Notes under the pieces: model-generated
Seen by the model: the letters and a program-made list of their open reading frames with translations, nothing else
Told to the model about the DNA's origin: nothing
Database searches by the model: none
Source: Vallitalea sp.
Lineage (GTDB): Bacteria; Bacillota; Clostridia; Lachnospirales; Vallitaleaceae
DNA: 64,000 nt
Reading direction: 5' to 3'
Assembly (NCBI GenBank): GCA_025210515.1
Contig: JAOARM010000012.1
Location: forward strand, 47,684-111,683
Shown: piece by piece, positions 50,940 to 59,932 of the stretch
Layout of the letters: every line of letters begins with the position of its first letter
Position numbering within the stretch: the stretch's first letter is position 1
Made by a program: the position numbers and the translations under genes

Positions 50940-52244
50940 CTAAGCAGTTTCATCTTCATTTTTACGTTTGGATCTTGATTTTGCCACTGGCTTTTTTAAT
51001 GATTGTATGTTTTCGTTTATGATTAAATTCGGTTTTTCATTGTTTTCTACTGCATTTTTAGTAATAATACACTTTTCAATCTTATCATTAGATGGAATCT
51101 CAAACATTATTTCTGTCATGATTTCTTCTAATATTGCTCTAAGTCCTCTAGCACCAGTTTTACGTTCTAGAGATTTCTTAGCTATTGATTTTAATGCTTC
51201 CTCTTCAAAATCTAACTCTACATTATCCATTTCAAATAAAGTTTTATATTGCTTAACTAATGAATTTTTAGGTTTTACTAATATATCAACTAAAGCTTCT
51301 TCTGTTAAGTTATTAAGAGTAACATTAACTGGAATACGTCCAACAAATTCTGGAATAAGCCCAAATTTAATTAAATCTTGAGGTAATAACTCTTTGAGAG
51401 TATCTCCAACTTGTTGCTTCTTAATATTATCTACTGTTGCACCAAATCCTATTGATTTTTCTCCAATACGCTGTTGTATTGTTTTTTCTAATCCATCAAA
51501 AGCACCTGCACATATAAATAATATATTAGTTGTATCAATCTGAATAAACTCTTGATGAGGGTGTTTTCTTCCACCTTGTGGAGGAACAGATGCAATAGTT
51601 CCTTCTAATATTTTAAGTAATGCCTGTTGCACACCTTCACCGCTTACATCTCTTGTAATAGATGGATTATCTGATTTTCTTGCTATTTTATCAATTTCAT
51701 CAATATAGATAATACCTTGCTCTGCTTTTTCAATGTCAAAATCAGCAGCTTGAATTAAACGAAGTAATATATTTTCTACATCTTCACCAACATAACCTGC
51801 TTCAGTAAGTGATGTAGCATCTGCTATTGCAAATGGAACACCTAGCATCTTAGCTAGTGTTTGAGCCATATAAGTTTTTCCTGAACCAGTAGGTCCAACC
51901 ATTAATATATTACTCTTCTGTAACTCTACATCTTGGTTTTTAAAATCACTTCTAATTCTTTTATAGTGATTATATACTGCTACTGCAAGAGTTTTCTTAG
52001 CATCATCTTGACCTATTACATATTCCTCTAGAAATTCTTTAATTTCATGTGGTTTAGGTACGTTATCAAGATTGCCTGCTTCTTTATAATCTTGAAATTC
52101 TTCTTCTATAATCTCTGCACATAATTCTATACATTCATCACAGATATACACATTAGGTCCTGCAATTAGCTTCCTAACTTGATCTTGAGTTTTATGACAG
52201 AATGAGCATCTTAATTGTTTTTTATCATCATATTTATTAGCCAC
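50940..52244 (-). CDS. clpX: ClpX, ATP-binding subunit of ClpXP
   Basis: 434 residues. The N-terminal zinc-binding domain ([15 protein letters not shown]...[10 protein letters not shown], about residues 12-42) precedes the AAA+ module, with Walker [18 protein letters not shown] near 115 and Walker [16 protein letters not shown] near 180. The IGFG loop ([11 protein letters not shown] near 265) docks ClpP. ClpX unfolds tagged proteins and feeds them to ClpP, encoded 17 bp upstream, so the two are cotranscribed. The start at 52244 follows AAGAGGTGGTTAAGT. Confidence 0.96.
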   Translation of the reverse strand: MANKYDDKKQLRCSFCHKTQDQVRKLIAGPNVYICDECIELCAEIIEEEFQDYKEAGNLDNVPKPHEIKEFLEEYVIGQDDAKKTLAVAVYNHYKRIRSDFKNQDVELQKSNILMVGPTGSGKTYMAQTLAKMLGVPFAIADATSLTEAGYVGEDVENILLRLIQAADFDIEKAEQGIIYIDEIDKIARKSDNPSITRDVSGEGVQQALLKILEGTIASVPPQGGRKHPHQEFIQIDTTNILFICAGAFDGLEKTIQQRIGEKSIGFGATVDNIKKQQVGDTLKELLPQDLIKFGLIPEFVGRIPVNVTLNNLTEEALVDILVKPKNSLVKQYKTLFEMDNVELDFEEEALKSIAKKSLERKTGARGLRAILEEIMTEIMFEIPSNDKIEKCIITKNAVENNEKPNLIINENIQSLKKPVAKSRSKRKNEDETA

Positions 52245-52261
52245 TTAACCACCTCTTTCGG

Positions 52262-52843
52262 CTATCTTTTTTCAAATACCTTATCAATAAGACCATATTC
52301 TTTAGCAGCTTGTGCTGATAAGAAATTATCTCTATCAGTATCTTTTTCAATAACTTCTAATGGCTGACCAGTTCTTTCACTTAATATTTTATTAAGTTTT
52401 TCTCTAGTAGCTATTATTCTATCTGCATGTATTTTAATATCTGTAGCTTGCCCTTGAGTTCCACCAAGTGGTTGATGTATCATTATCTCTGCATTTGGAA
52501 GTGCATATCTTTTTCCTTCCGCTCCACCAGCTAGTAAAAAAGCACCCATACTAGCAGCCATACCAATACATATTGTTGAAACATCAGCTTTAATATATTG
52601 CATCGTATCATATATTGCCATTCCAGCAGTAATTGAACCACCTGGACTATTTATATATAGATGAATGTCTTTATCTGGGTCTTCAGCTTCAAGGAATAAT
52701 AATTGTGCTACAACTAAGCTAGCTGTTGCATCATTAACTTCCTCTCCTAAAAAGATAATTCTCTCTTTTAAGAGTCTAGAAAAAATATCGTATGATCTTT
52801 CCCCTCTACTTGTTTGTTCCACGACATAAGGTACCAAACTCAT
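52262..52843 (-). CDS. clpP: ClpP protease subunit
   Basis: 193 residues, normal. The serine protease triad is visible: Ser in [13 protein letters not shown] near 98, His in [10 protein letters not shown] near 123 and Asp in [12 protein letters not shown] near 172. [17 protein letters not shown] is the conserved substrate-channel loop. Fourteen subunits form the proteolytic barrel that works with ClpX. It is sited between tig and clpX, a classic order. The start at 52843 follows GAGGAGGTAAATATT. Confidence 0.97.
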   Translation of the reverse strand: MSLVPYVVEQTSRGERSYDIFSRLLKERIIFLGEEVNDATASLVVAQLLFLEAEDPDKDIHLYINSPGGSITAGMAIYDTMQYIKADVSTICIGMAASMGAFLLAGGAEGKRYALPNAEIMIHQPLGGTQGQATDIKIHADRIIATREKLNKILSERTGQPLEVIEKDTDRDNFLSAQAAKEYGLIDKVFEKR

Positions 52844-52892
52844 AATATTTACCTCCTCTACATTTTATCTTACGCAAATGATATATTTATTA

Positions 52893-54179
52893 TTACACTT
52901 CTTTTGCTTGTTCTACAATTAAGTCAAGCGCTTTTTGATTTTTGATATCGTCACGAATAGATTCTTTTTCTTCGTTACCCATTGTATCAGCTAACTTATC
53001 ATACTCCATATTATACATGCTAGCCATTTTCTCTAATTCAGCTTTTAAGTCTTCATCTGATACTTGGATATCTTCTGATTTAGCAATAGCTTCAAGAACT
53101 AATCTTGACTTAATTCTTTTCTCAGCTTCTGTTTTCATGTTGTCTTTTAATGTTGCCATATTTTGTCCTGTAAATGCAAAATATTGTTCTAATGATAAAC
53201 CTTGATATTGCATTCTTTGAGCAAATTCATGAGTCATATTTTCTGCTTGTAATTCAATCATAGGTTCTGCAATTTCCATAGAAGCATTTTCTATAGCTTT
53301 TTCTAATACTTCTTCTTGTTTTTGTCCTTTAGCTGTTTTTTCTTTTTGCTCTAAAAGTTTTGCCTTAATATCTTCTTTGTATTCATCAAGTGTATCAAAT
53401 TCTGATACATCTTTTACAAATTCATCATCAACTTCTGGAAGTTCTTTATATTTTATTTCGTTAATTTTAACTTTAAATAATGCAGGTTTTCCTTGTAAAT
53501 CTTCTTGTTGATATTCTTCTGGGAAAGTAACATTAACTTCTACTTCCTCACCAATATTTTTCCCTACTAATTGTTCTTCAAATGTATCAATGAAAGAATG
53601 TGAACCAATTGTTAGTGAGTAGTTTTCACCTTTACCACCTTCAAAAGCTTCTCCATCTACAAATCCTTCAAAATCGATTACTACTTGATCATCATCTTGA
53701 ACTGCTCTATCTGTTACATTAATCAATCTAGAGTTTTGTTCTCTAACTTTTTCAATATCTGCATTAATATCTTCTTCTGTTACTTCTAATTCAACTTTAC
53801 TTACTTCTAATTCTTTGTACTCTCCAAGTGTTACTTCTGGTTTAACAGCAACTTCTGCTGTAAAAATCATTGGTTTACCTTTTTCAACTTGTTGTACATC
53901 AACATCTGGTCTTGATACTACTTCTAAATTATTTTCTTCTACAGCTTTATCATATGCTTCTGGAATTATGTAGTTAACTGCATCTTCATAAAATACTTCT
54001 GATCCATAAGTTTTTTCAATTAATTGTCTTGGTACTTTACCTTTTCTAAAACCTGGAACAGTAATCTTACTTTTGTTCTTGTTATATGCATGCTTCATGC
54101 CTTCTTCAAAGCGTTCTGCATCAACTTCAATAGTTAATTTAACCATGCTTTTCTCTAGTGTTTCAACTTTAGCGTTCAT
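52893..54179 (-). CDS. tig: Trigger factor
   Basis: 428 residues. The N-terminal ribosome-binding domain carries the signature VPGFRKGKVPRQLIEKTYG near 43. The FKBP-like peptidyl-prolyl isomerase domain covers about 150-240 (DDQVVIDFEGFVDGEAFEGG). The C-terminal chaperone arms follow and end in MASMYNMEYDKLADTM and VEQAKEV. It binds nascent chains at the ribosome exit tunnel. It heads tig-clpP-clpX, and the 50-bp gap before clpP has no terminator. The start at 54179 follows AAGGAGGAACATTTTA. Confidence 0.96.
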   Translation of the reverse strand: MNAKVETLEKSMVKLTIEVDAERFEEGMKHAYNKNKSKITVPGFRKGKVPRQLIEKTYGSEVFYEDAVNYIIPEAYDKAVEENNLEVVSRPDVDVQQVEKGKPMIFTAEVAVKPEVTLGEYKELEVSKVELEVTEEDINADIEKVREQNSRLINVTDRAVQDDDQVVIDFEGFVDGEAFEGGKGENYSLTIGSHSFIDTFEEQLVGKNIGEEVEVNVTFPEEYQQEDLQGKPALFKVKINEIKYKELPEVDDEFVKDVSEFDTLDEYKEDIKAKLLEQKEKTAKGQKQEEVLEKAIENASMEIAEPMIELQAENMTHEFAQRMQYQGLSLEQYFAFTGQNMATLKDNMKTEAEKRIKSRLVLEAIAKSEDIQVSDEDLKAELEKMASMYNMEYDKLADTMGNEEKESIRDDIKNQKALDLIVEQAKEV

Positions 54180-54455
54180 TAAAATGTTCCTCCTTATTTA
54201 TATACATTAAATTATTATATACTATATAAAAGGGCATAGCTATCCCTAATTTAACCATTTGTTTATTATACCATAGGGATTGTAATAAATCTACAATTTT
54301 TTTTATAGTTATTTTCTATAAGTAATTTAGCCTTTTATAAGAAATATTGGCATTTACTATCACAAAGTTAATATAAGCTAAATGACTAAATATAGTTACT
54401 ACTTATATTAAGCATTATCTATAAAGTATTGTATTATTTATTATTTTTATACATA

Positions 54456-54486
54456 AAAAATCCCAGAATTATAATCTAGGATTTTT
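54456..54486 (-). terminator. Terminator of the SASP gene
   Basis: On the minus strand AAAAATCCTAGAT and a matching GGGATTTTTT arm form a short stem followed by T's. The remainder of 54180-54455 is AT-rich with a likely tig promoter but no gene. Confidence 0.7.
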
Positions 54487-54518
54487 ATTATTTAATAATA
54501 TTTTGTTTTATACTCTTA

Positions 54519-54710
54519 TTAATATGAACCACCTGACATTGATTGTTCTTGTCTAGCTATCATTTGTTTAACCATTTCGCCACCAACTGATCCAGCTTGA
54601 GCAGATGTTAAATCACCATTATAACCTTGTTTTAAGTTAACACCTAGTTCAGTTGCAACTTCATATTTAAACTTATTAAGAGCTTCTTGAGCTTGCTTGT
54701 TATATGCCAT
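54519..54710 (-). CDS. Small acid-soluble spore protein, alpha/beta type
   Basis: 63 residues, start at 54710 after ACGGAGGTGATATCAA. ALNKFKYEVATELGVNL near 10 (with the GPR-like cleavage context FKYEVATELG) and AGSVGGEMVKQMIARQEQ near 39 are the two conserved blocks of alpha/beta SASPs. They coat spore DNA and change its UV photochemistry, and are degraded at germination by the Gpr protease. The gene shows that this organism makes endospores. It is monocistronic and would be made in the forespore; I could not identify a convincing sigma-G promoter by eye. Confidence 0.96.
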   Translation of the reverse strand: MAYNKQAQEALNKFKYEVATELGVNLKQGYNGDLTSAQAGSVGGEMVKQMIARQEQSMSGGSY

Positions 54711-54917
54711 TTGATATCACCTCCGTAATTATAGTATTAACTATATATGTTTTTTTACTATGGTATATGTAACCATTTATCACCCAATAATTGCATATGA
54801 TTTTACTATAAAAATAAGTTATAATTTACTTAATAGAATAATGTCATCAATAAAAACCTTTAGGTTTATATTTTGGTGTTTTTTTTAATTATATATAATT
54901 TTTTTCAGGAGGATTTT

Positions 54918-55325
54918 ATGACTACATATCTAGAATATTACAATACTAATCTATCACCTAAATTACAAGAAATAGATTTATTTTTGAAAACAGAGGAAGA
55001 TAATATTATAGACATTAATGATGTTTCCAAATTACTAGAAATAACAAAATCTGAAATAAAAGAGATTATGAGTGTCAATGGGCTTAATGATATTACAAAA
55101 CATTCTTTTTTTATTATTATGCTTAATGGAAGTAGTGACATTTGTAAATTATTTGCAAGAGAGCTTCAAGTTAGTATTCCTGACTATTATAGTATTTCCG
55201 ATATTTCGTATATCTATCAACTTCCTTATGAAAGTGTCTTAAAAGCAGCCAAACAAGCAAGTATAGAAGATAAAGATATAACATCTAAAAATATTAATGA
55301 GTTATTTGCTTACATATATGTCTAA
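54918..55325 (+). CDS. Uncharacterised protein with two helix-turn-helix-like segments, 135 residues
   Basis: The ATG at 54918 follows TTTTCAGGAGGATTTT, so the 15-codon upstream extension of the frame is not used. The product is acidic and helical. IDINDVSKLLEITKSEIKEIMSV (about 30-52) and YYSISDISYIYQLPYESVLKAAKQAS (about 90-115) each look like a helix-turn-helix. There are no membrane spans. It could be a small regulator; I do not recognise a family. A strong bidirectional terminator separates it from the convergent opp operon. Confidence 0.6.
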   Translation: MTTYLEYYNTNLSPKLQEIDLFLKTEEDNIIDINDVSKLLEITKSEIKEIMSVNGLNDITKHSFFIIMLNGSSDICKLFARELQVSIPDYYSISDISYIYQLPYESVLKAAKQASIEDKDITSKNINELFAYIYV

Positions 55326-55379
55326 CAATATTTTCATTATACTTAGTACATTCATTTCATGTAAATTTCATATAAAAGT

Positions 55380-55423
55380 AAAAAGACTATTATCCGTATA
55401 TATTTGGTTAATAGTCTTTTTTT
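55380..55423. terminator. Bidirectional terminator at the end of the opp operon
   Basis: AAAAGACTATTA and TAATAGTCTTTT form a perfect 12-bp stem with an A-run before and a T-run after. Confidence 0.92.
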
Positions 55424-55431
55424 ATATATAT

Positions 55432-56370
55432 TTATCTATATAATGCTTCCCATTTTTCTACTTCATTCTCAGTAGCATAAATAAAATGCCCTGGATCTAC
55501 TTCTAACCACTGAGGTTTATCATTTGAATAATTATGTTCTTTTTCTGGTCTGTATGCATGACGTCTTCTTGTACGTTCATTAATTGGGTCTGGTAATGGT
55601 ATAGCAGATAATAATGAACGAGTATAAGGATGTAATGGTTTATCAAATAGTTGTTTACTAGTTGTAAGCTCCATTATTTTACCTTTGTACATAACAGCTA
55701 TTCTATCACTTATATACTTAACCATTGATAAGTCATGAGCAATAAATAAATAAGTTAAATCATTTTTTTTCTTTAAATCATTCATTAAGTTAACAACTTG
55801 AGCTTGAATAGAAACGTCAAGTGCAGAGATTGGTTCATCAGCAATAATAAACTTTGGCTGAACTGCCATTGCTCTTGCAATACCAACTCTTTGTCTTTGA
55901 CCACCTGAGAACTCATGAGGATATCTATCCGCATGTTGCTCATTCAGTCCAACTGTTTCTAACATTTGTACTACTTTTTCTCTTCTTTCAGCTTTGTTCT
56001 TAACTAGTTTATGAATATCTAATCCTTCAGCAATAATATCTTCAATCTTCATACGAGGATTAAGACATGCCATAGGGTCTTGGAAAATCATTTGCATATT
56101 TCTATTTACATTTTGAACTACTTTTCTAGGAACTCTACCATTGATTTTATCACCTTCCATGAAGATTTCTCCACCTGTAGGATTATATAATTTAATCATA
56201 GTTCTTCCTGTAGTTGATTTTCCTGAACCTGATTCACCAACTAAGCCAAATGTCTCACCTTTATATATTTTAAATGATATATCATCAACAGCTTTAACAA
56301 CACCATTTCTACCTAATTTAAAATATTGTTTTAGATTTTTAACTTCTACTAAGACTTCTCTTTCACTCAC
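55432..56370 (-). CDS. oppF: Oligopeptide ABC transporter ATP-binding protein OppF
   Basis: 312 residues. Walker A GLVGESGSGKSTTGRTMI near 42, Q-loop MIFQDPMACLNPRM near 93, signature HEFSGGQRQRVGIARAM near 150 and Walker B KFIIADEPISALDVSIQ near 172. The C-terminal oligopeptide-type extension (HPYTRSLLSAIPLPDP, then HAYRPEKEHNY) is present. It starts with GTG at 56370, overlapping the oppD stop (TAGTG), so the two ATPases are translationally coupled and made in equal amount. It energises peptide import with OppD. Last gene of the operon. Confidence 0.95.
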   Translation of the reverse strand: MSEREVLVEVKNLKQYFKLGRNGVVKAVDDISFKIYKGETFGLVGESGSGKSTTGRTMIKLYNPTGGEIFMEGDKINGRVPRKVVQNVNRNMQMIFQDPMACLNPRMKIEDIIAEGLDIHKLVKNKAERREKVVQMLETVGLNEQHADRYPHEFSGGQRQRVGIARAMAVQPKFIIADEPISALDVSIQAQVVNLMNDLKKKNDLTYLFIAHDLSMVKYISDRIAVMYKGKIMELTTSKQLFDKPLHPYTRSLLSAIPLPDPINERTRRRHAYRPEKEHNYSNDKPQWLEVDPGHFIYATENEVEKWEALYR

Positions 56371-57407
56371 TAACTCTTCACCTCTTTCAAACGCTGTCTA
56401 CGTTTTACTATAACATCTGGCGGAGTTACTTCTGGTGCATCTTCATGTAATAGCCAGGTAGCAGCTTTATGTGTCTTTGTTACTTGAAACATAGGTGGTT
56501 GTTCTTCAAAATCTACTTCCATAGCATACTCACTACGAAGTGCAAATGCATCTCCAATTGGTGGTTTTAGTAAGTTTGGTGGTGTACCTGGAATTGCATA
56601 TAAATCACCTTCTGTATCAAGGTCTGGCATTGAGCCAAGTAATCCCCATGTATATGGATGTTTTGGATCATAAAACACTTCATCACTAGTTCCAATCTCA
56701 ACCATTTTACCTGCATACATAACAGCTACACGATCTGCAACGTTTGCAACTACCCCTAAATCATGAGTAATAAATATAACTGACGCACCAATTTTTTGCT
56801 GTAAATCTTTAACTAAATCAAGAATTTGAGCTTGTATAGTAACGTCAAGAGCAGTAGTTGGCTCATCGGCTATAAGAATACGTGGTTCACAAGCAAGAGC
56901 AATAGCTATAACTATTCTTTGTCTCATACCACCTGAAAATTGGTGAGGATATTGTTTCATTCTTGCATTTGGATCTGGAATTCCAACCATATCTATAAGT
57001 TTAACTGCTTTGTCAAAAGCTTCTTTTTTAGATACTTTTTGATGAAGTCTAATAACTTCCATAATTTGTTTTCCAATAGTCATTGTAGGATCTAATGACG
57101 TCATTGGATCTTGGAAAATCATAGCAATCTTATTTCCTCTAATTGAATGAAGATTAGCTTCTTTTATCTTAGTAATATCATGATTATCAAATAATATTTC
57201 ACCGTTTTTATAATATCCATTTTCTGCTAATAATCCCATTATAGCTTTAACTGTAACGGATTTTCCTGAACCTGATTCTCCAACTATTGCAAGAGTCTCT
57301 CCTTGGTATACATCAAACGATACGCCTCTAACAGCCTGCACATCACCTGCATGAGTTTTGAAAGAGACTTCTAAATCTTTAACTTCTAATACTTTTTCTT
57401 TATTCAT
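56370..57407 (-). CDS. oppD: Oligopeptide ABC transporter ATP-binding protein OppD
   Basis: 345 residues. Walker A AIVGESGSGKSVTVKAIMGL near 39, Q-loop MIFQDPMTSLDPTM near 98, signature HQFSGGMRQRIVIAIAL near 152 and Walker B ILIADEPTTALDVTIQ near 175. The C-terminal oligopeptide/dipeptide extension has HPYTWGLLGSMPDLD and a later region that in this family often carries Fe-S-type cysteines; here no Cys cluster is seen. The start at 57407 follows AAGGAGAAAGAGA. It is coupled to oppC upstream (14 bp gap) and oppF downstream. Confidence 0.95.
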   Translation of the reverse strand: MNKEKVLEVKDLEVSFKTHAGDVQAVRGVSFDVYQGETLAIVGESGSGKSVTVKAIMGLLAENGYYKNGEILFDNHDITKIKEANLHSIRGNKIAMIFQDPMTSLDPTMTIGKQIMEVIRLHQKVSKKEAFDKAVKLIDMVGIPDPNARMKQYPHQFSGGMRQRIVIAIALACEPRILIADEPTTALDVTIQAQILDLVKDLQQKIGASVIFITHDLGVVANVADRVAVMYAGKMVEIGTSDEVFYDPKHPYTWGLLGSMPDLDTEGDLYAIPGTPPNLLKPPIGDAFALRSEYAMEVDFEEQPPMFQVTKTHKAATWLLHEDAPEVTPPDVIVKRRQRLKEVKS

Positions 57408-57421
57408 TCTCTTTCTCCTTC

Positions 57422-58852
57422 CTATCTCATACGTGGATCGAGTGCATCTCGAAGCCCATTAGCTAATAAGTTAATAGATAACATTAATATTGACATAACT
57501 GTTGCTGGTATCCACAACATACTTGGAATAGTTTGAATAGCTTCATATCCATCTCTTACTAATACTCCAAGTGAAGCCATTGGAATTGGTAATCCAATAC
57601 CGACAAAAGTTAAAAATGCCTCATAGAATATAGCCCCTGGAATAGAGAAAGTTGCCATAACAATTATTTGTCCAATAATATTAGGGAATAAATGTTTTGC
57701 CATTAGTCTTCTCTTAGATGCTCCTAATGTTCTTGAAGCTAATACGAATTCTCTTTCTCTTAACTTAAGAATCTGAGCTCTAACTACTCTAGATACGCCT
57801 ATCCATCCAGTTAAACTCATTGCCATAATTAATATAATAAGTCGTATAGTTGGTAATGCTTGTTGTCCTGGTAAAATACCATCTACAATATTACCTATAG
57901 TTTTACTTATACTAATAAATATAATCATAAGCACTAATGCTGGAATACTTCCTAATATCTCAGTTATACGCATCATAACAGTATCTACTCTAGTTCCTCC
58001 ATAGAAACCTGCTATAGTACCATATATTATACCAATACTAAAGTCAATAATAAGTGAAGCTAGCGCAATAATTAGAGATACTCTAACTCCAATCCATAAT
58101 CTAGTCCAGTTATCTAGAGCTAACTTATCTGTACCAAACCAGAAGTAAAGATCTTTAATACCTTGAATAGCATAATAATCGGCATTTATACTAATCATTT
58201 CTACTCCATATTCATCTATACTTGTACTCCTTAATTTAAAAGTTCCTGGTCTGTACTTAGAATATTCACTAATTAGTTCCTCATAAGGCAATTCCTTAAT
58301 TTCATCTGTAGCTAATTCTTTTATCTTAGCTGTCCAAACATCACTATCATTTTTATAAATATCTATAATATTAATTTCATAAGGATGATAAGGTATTCCT
58401 AATTTTTCTATTAATTGTTTCTTTTTTAGTGGTTTTCTTAACTCATCAAATTCATCAGTCTTTGGAAGAGTTCCAACAACTAAATCAAATGTTCCTATCT
58501 CAATATCAGAATGTCCATCAAATATGCCTAATTTTTCTATTACAGGAATTCTTGGTGGAACATAAGCAATGCTTTTCTTGTTAATTTCTTGTCCACTATC
58601 ATCAGCTAGGACAGGAGCATGGTCGTATTTGAATACTGTACCATCAGCATTTTTTTGATTAATCGGACTAATTGGTCCAATGATTGCCATAATAATTAGG
58701 AAAGTAATTGCATATAATCCAATCATAGATGCTTTATTTTTTTTAAGTCTTCTTCTTGCGTCTTTCCAGAAACTTGAACTTTCTGTAGTTATTTTATCTA
58801 CATCTGAAAAATCACGTTCTATTAGTTTAAATTTCTCTTTCGAAACTGCCAT
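57422..58852 (-). CDS. oppC: Oligopeptide ABC transporter permease OppC with large outside insertion
   Basis: The ATG at 58852 follows directly on the oppB stop, with GGAGGTGG upstream; a GTG at 58864 is the alternative. 476 residues, far longer than the usual 290-340. The first membrane span (about 40-60, MIGLYAITFLIIMAIIGPIS) is followed by roughly 185 extra residues with Lys/Asp/Glu-rich and Tyr-rich stretches (VAYVPPRIPVIEKLGIFDG). The normal permease core follows, with SLIIALASLIIDFSIGIIYG and the EAA loop RTLGASKRRLMAKHLFPN near 375. The insertion should be extracellular. Large insertions of this kind exist in some Bacillota OppC proteins; the role is unknown. Confidence 0.93.
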   Translation of the reverse strand: MAVSKEKFKLIERDFSDVDKITTESSSFWKDARRRLKKNKASMIGLYAITFLIIMAIIGPISPINQKNADGTVFKYDHAPVLADDSGQEINKKSIAYVPPRIPVIEKLGIFDGHSDIEIGTFDLVVGTLPKTDEFDELRKPLKKKQLIEKLGIPYHPYEINIIDIYKNDSDVWTAKIKELATDEIKELPYEELISEYSKYRPGTFKLRSTSIDEYGVEMISINADYYAIQGIKDLYFWFGTDKLALDNWTRLWIGVRVSLIIALASLIIDFSIGIIYGTIAGFYGGTRVDTVMMRITEILGSIPALVLMIIFISISKTIGNIVDGILPGQQALPTIRLIILIMAMSLTGWIGVSRVVRAQILKLREREFVLASRTLGASKRRLMAKHLFPNIIGQIIVMATFSIPGAIFYEAFLTFVGIGLPIPMASLGVLVRDGYEAIQTIPSMLWIPATVMSILMLSINLLANGLRDALDPRMR

Positions 58853-58853
58853 C

Positions 58854-59813
58854 TTATACTCCACCTCCCTTTAGTCTAATTCTTGGATCAATAACTCCAT
58901 ATAATAAGTCAATTATTAAAATAACAACAACAAATAAAAAGCTATAGAATAAGTTAACTCCTAGTATTAGGAAATAATCATTAGTGTATACAGCATTAAG
59001 CATTAATTTTGATAATCCTGGAACACCAAAAAACATTTCAACAATAAGTGATCCTGTTAACAAACTAACTGTCATAGGTCCTACTATTGTTACTACTGGA
59101 ATCAAAGCATTTCTAAGTGCATGTCTAAATATTACTTTTGGCTTACTAAGTCCTTTTGCTCGTGCAAGTAAAATATAATCACTACTTAATACTTCAACTA
59201 ATTCTGAACGCATATATCTCATAGTAGAAGATATAACGAATAAAGATAAGGAAAAAGCTGGTAGTAGTGAAGAATGTAAGGAATCTAACCAAGAAATTCC
59301 TCTAGTTGCATCTGTTGGTTGATATAAGAACGGAAACCAACCGTATTTAGCACATAAAGTGTGTTGTAAAAATGCAGCAATAACAAATGATGGAATAGAT
59401 ACTCCAATTACAGCAAGAATAGTTGTAAAATGGTCTAAAACTGTATTTTTATATATCGCTGCTAACGCCCCAAGAAAAATTCCAACAATAACACCAAAGA
59501 TTAGAGCTATTGTTCCAATTTTTACAGTGTGAGGCAATTTAATTTTTATTAATTTTGTAACAGGTTGATCTTGAAGTTTAAACGAATCTCCCAAATCACC
59601 GTGAATTACTCCTTTTAAATATCTTAAATATTGTACAAATGCTGGATCATCTAGTCCATATTTTCTTTTCATTAATTCTTGCTGTGCAGGGGTAATCTTT
59701 GGATTGTCAAAAGGTGTACCCGGCATAAGTCGTAACAAGAAGAAATTAATAGTCAAAACAATAAACAAAGTCAAAACTATTAATGCGATTCTTTGCATAG
59801 CATAACGAATCAT
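58854..59813 (-). CDS. oppB: Oligopeptide ABC transporter permease OppB
   Basis: 319 residues, normal. MIRYAMQRIALIVLTLFIVLTINFFLLRLMPGTPF is the classic N-terminal span and FDNPK loop of DppB/OppB permeases. Six membrane spans follow, with the EAA-type ATPase contact loop ARAKGLSKPKVIFRHALRNAL near 215. It pairs with OppC to form the pore. The start at 59813 follows TTGGAGGTTAATTC. A hairpin lies upstream, between it and oppA. Confidence 0.95.
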   Translation of the reverse strand: MIRYAMQRIALIVLTLFIVLTINFFLLRLMPGTPFDNPKITPAQQELMKRKYGLDDPAFVQYLRYLKGVIHGDLGDSFKLQDQPVTKLIKIKLPHTVKIGTIALIFGVIVGIFLGALAAIYKNTVLDHFTTILAVIGVSIPSFVIAAFLQHTLCAKYGWFPFLYQPTDATRGISWLDSLHSSLLPAFSLSLFVISSTMRYMRSELVEVLSSDYILLARAKGLSKPKVIFRHALRNALIPVVTIVGPMTVSLLTGSLIVEMFFGVPGLSKLMLNAVYTNDYFLILGVNLFYSFLFVVVILIIDLLYGVIDPRIRLKGGGV

Positions 59814-59871
59814 GAATTAACCTCCAATCAATTATTATTACTTTAACGAATTAAAATAGTGATAAACATAA

Positions 59872-59898
59872 GTTTTGGCAGGAAATCCCTGCCAAAAC
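59872..59898 (-). promoter_or_regulatory. Hairpin between oppA and oppB
   Basis: GTTTTGGCAGG and CCTGCCAAAAC form an 11-bp perfect stem with a 5-base loop and no long U-tract. In binding-protein operons such hairpins protect or partly terminate the oppA message, giving excess OppA over the permease. Confidence 0.75.
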
Positions 59899-59932
59899 TA
59901 AAATATTGATATAAAATTTTATTTGTTAAATT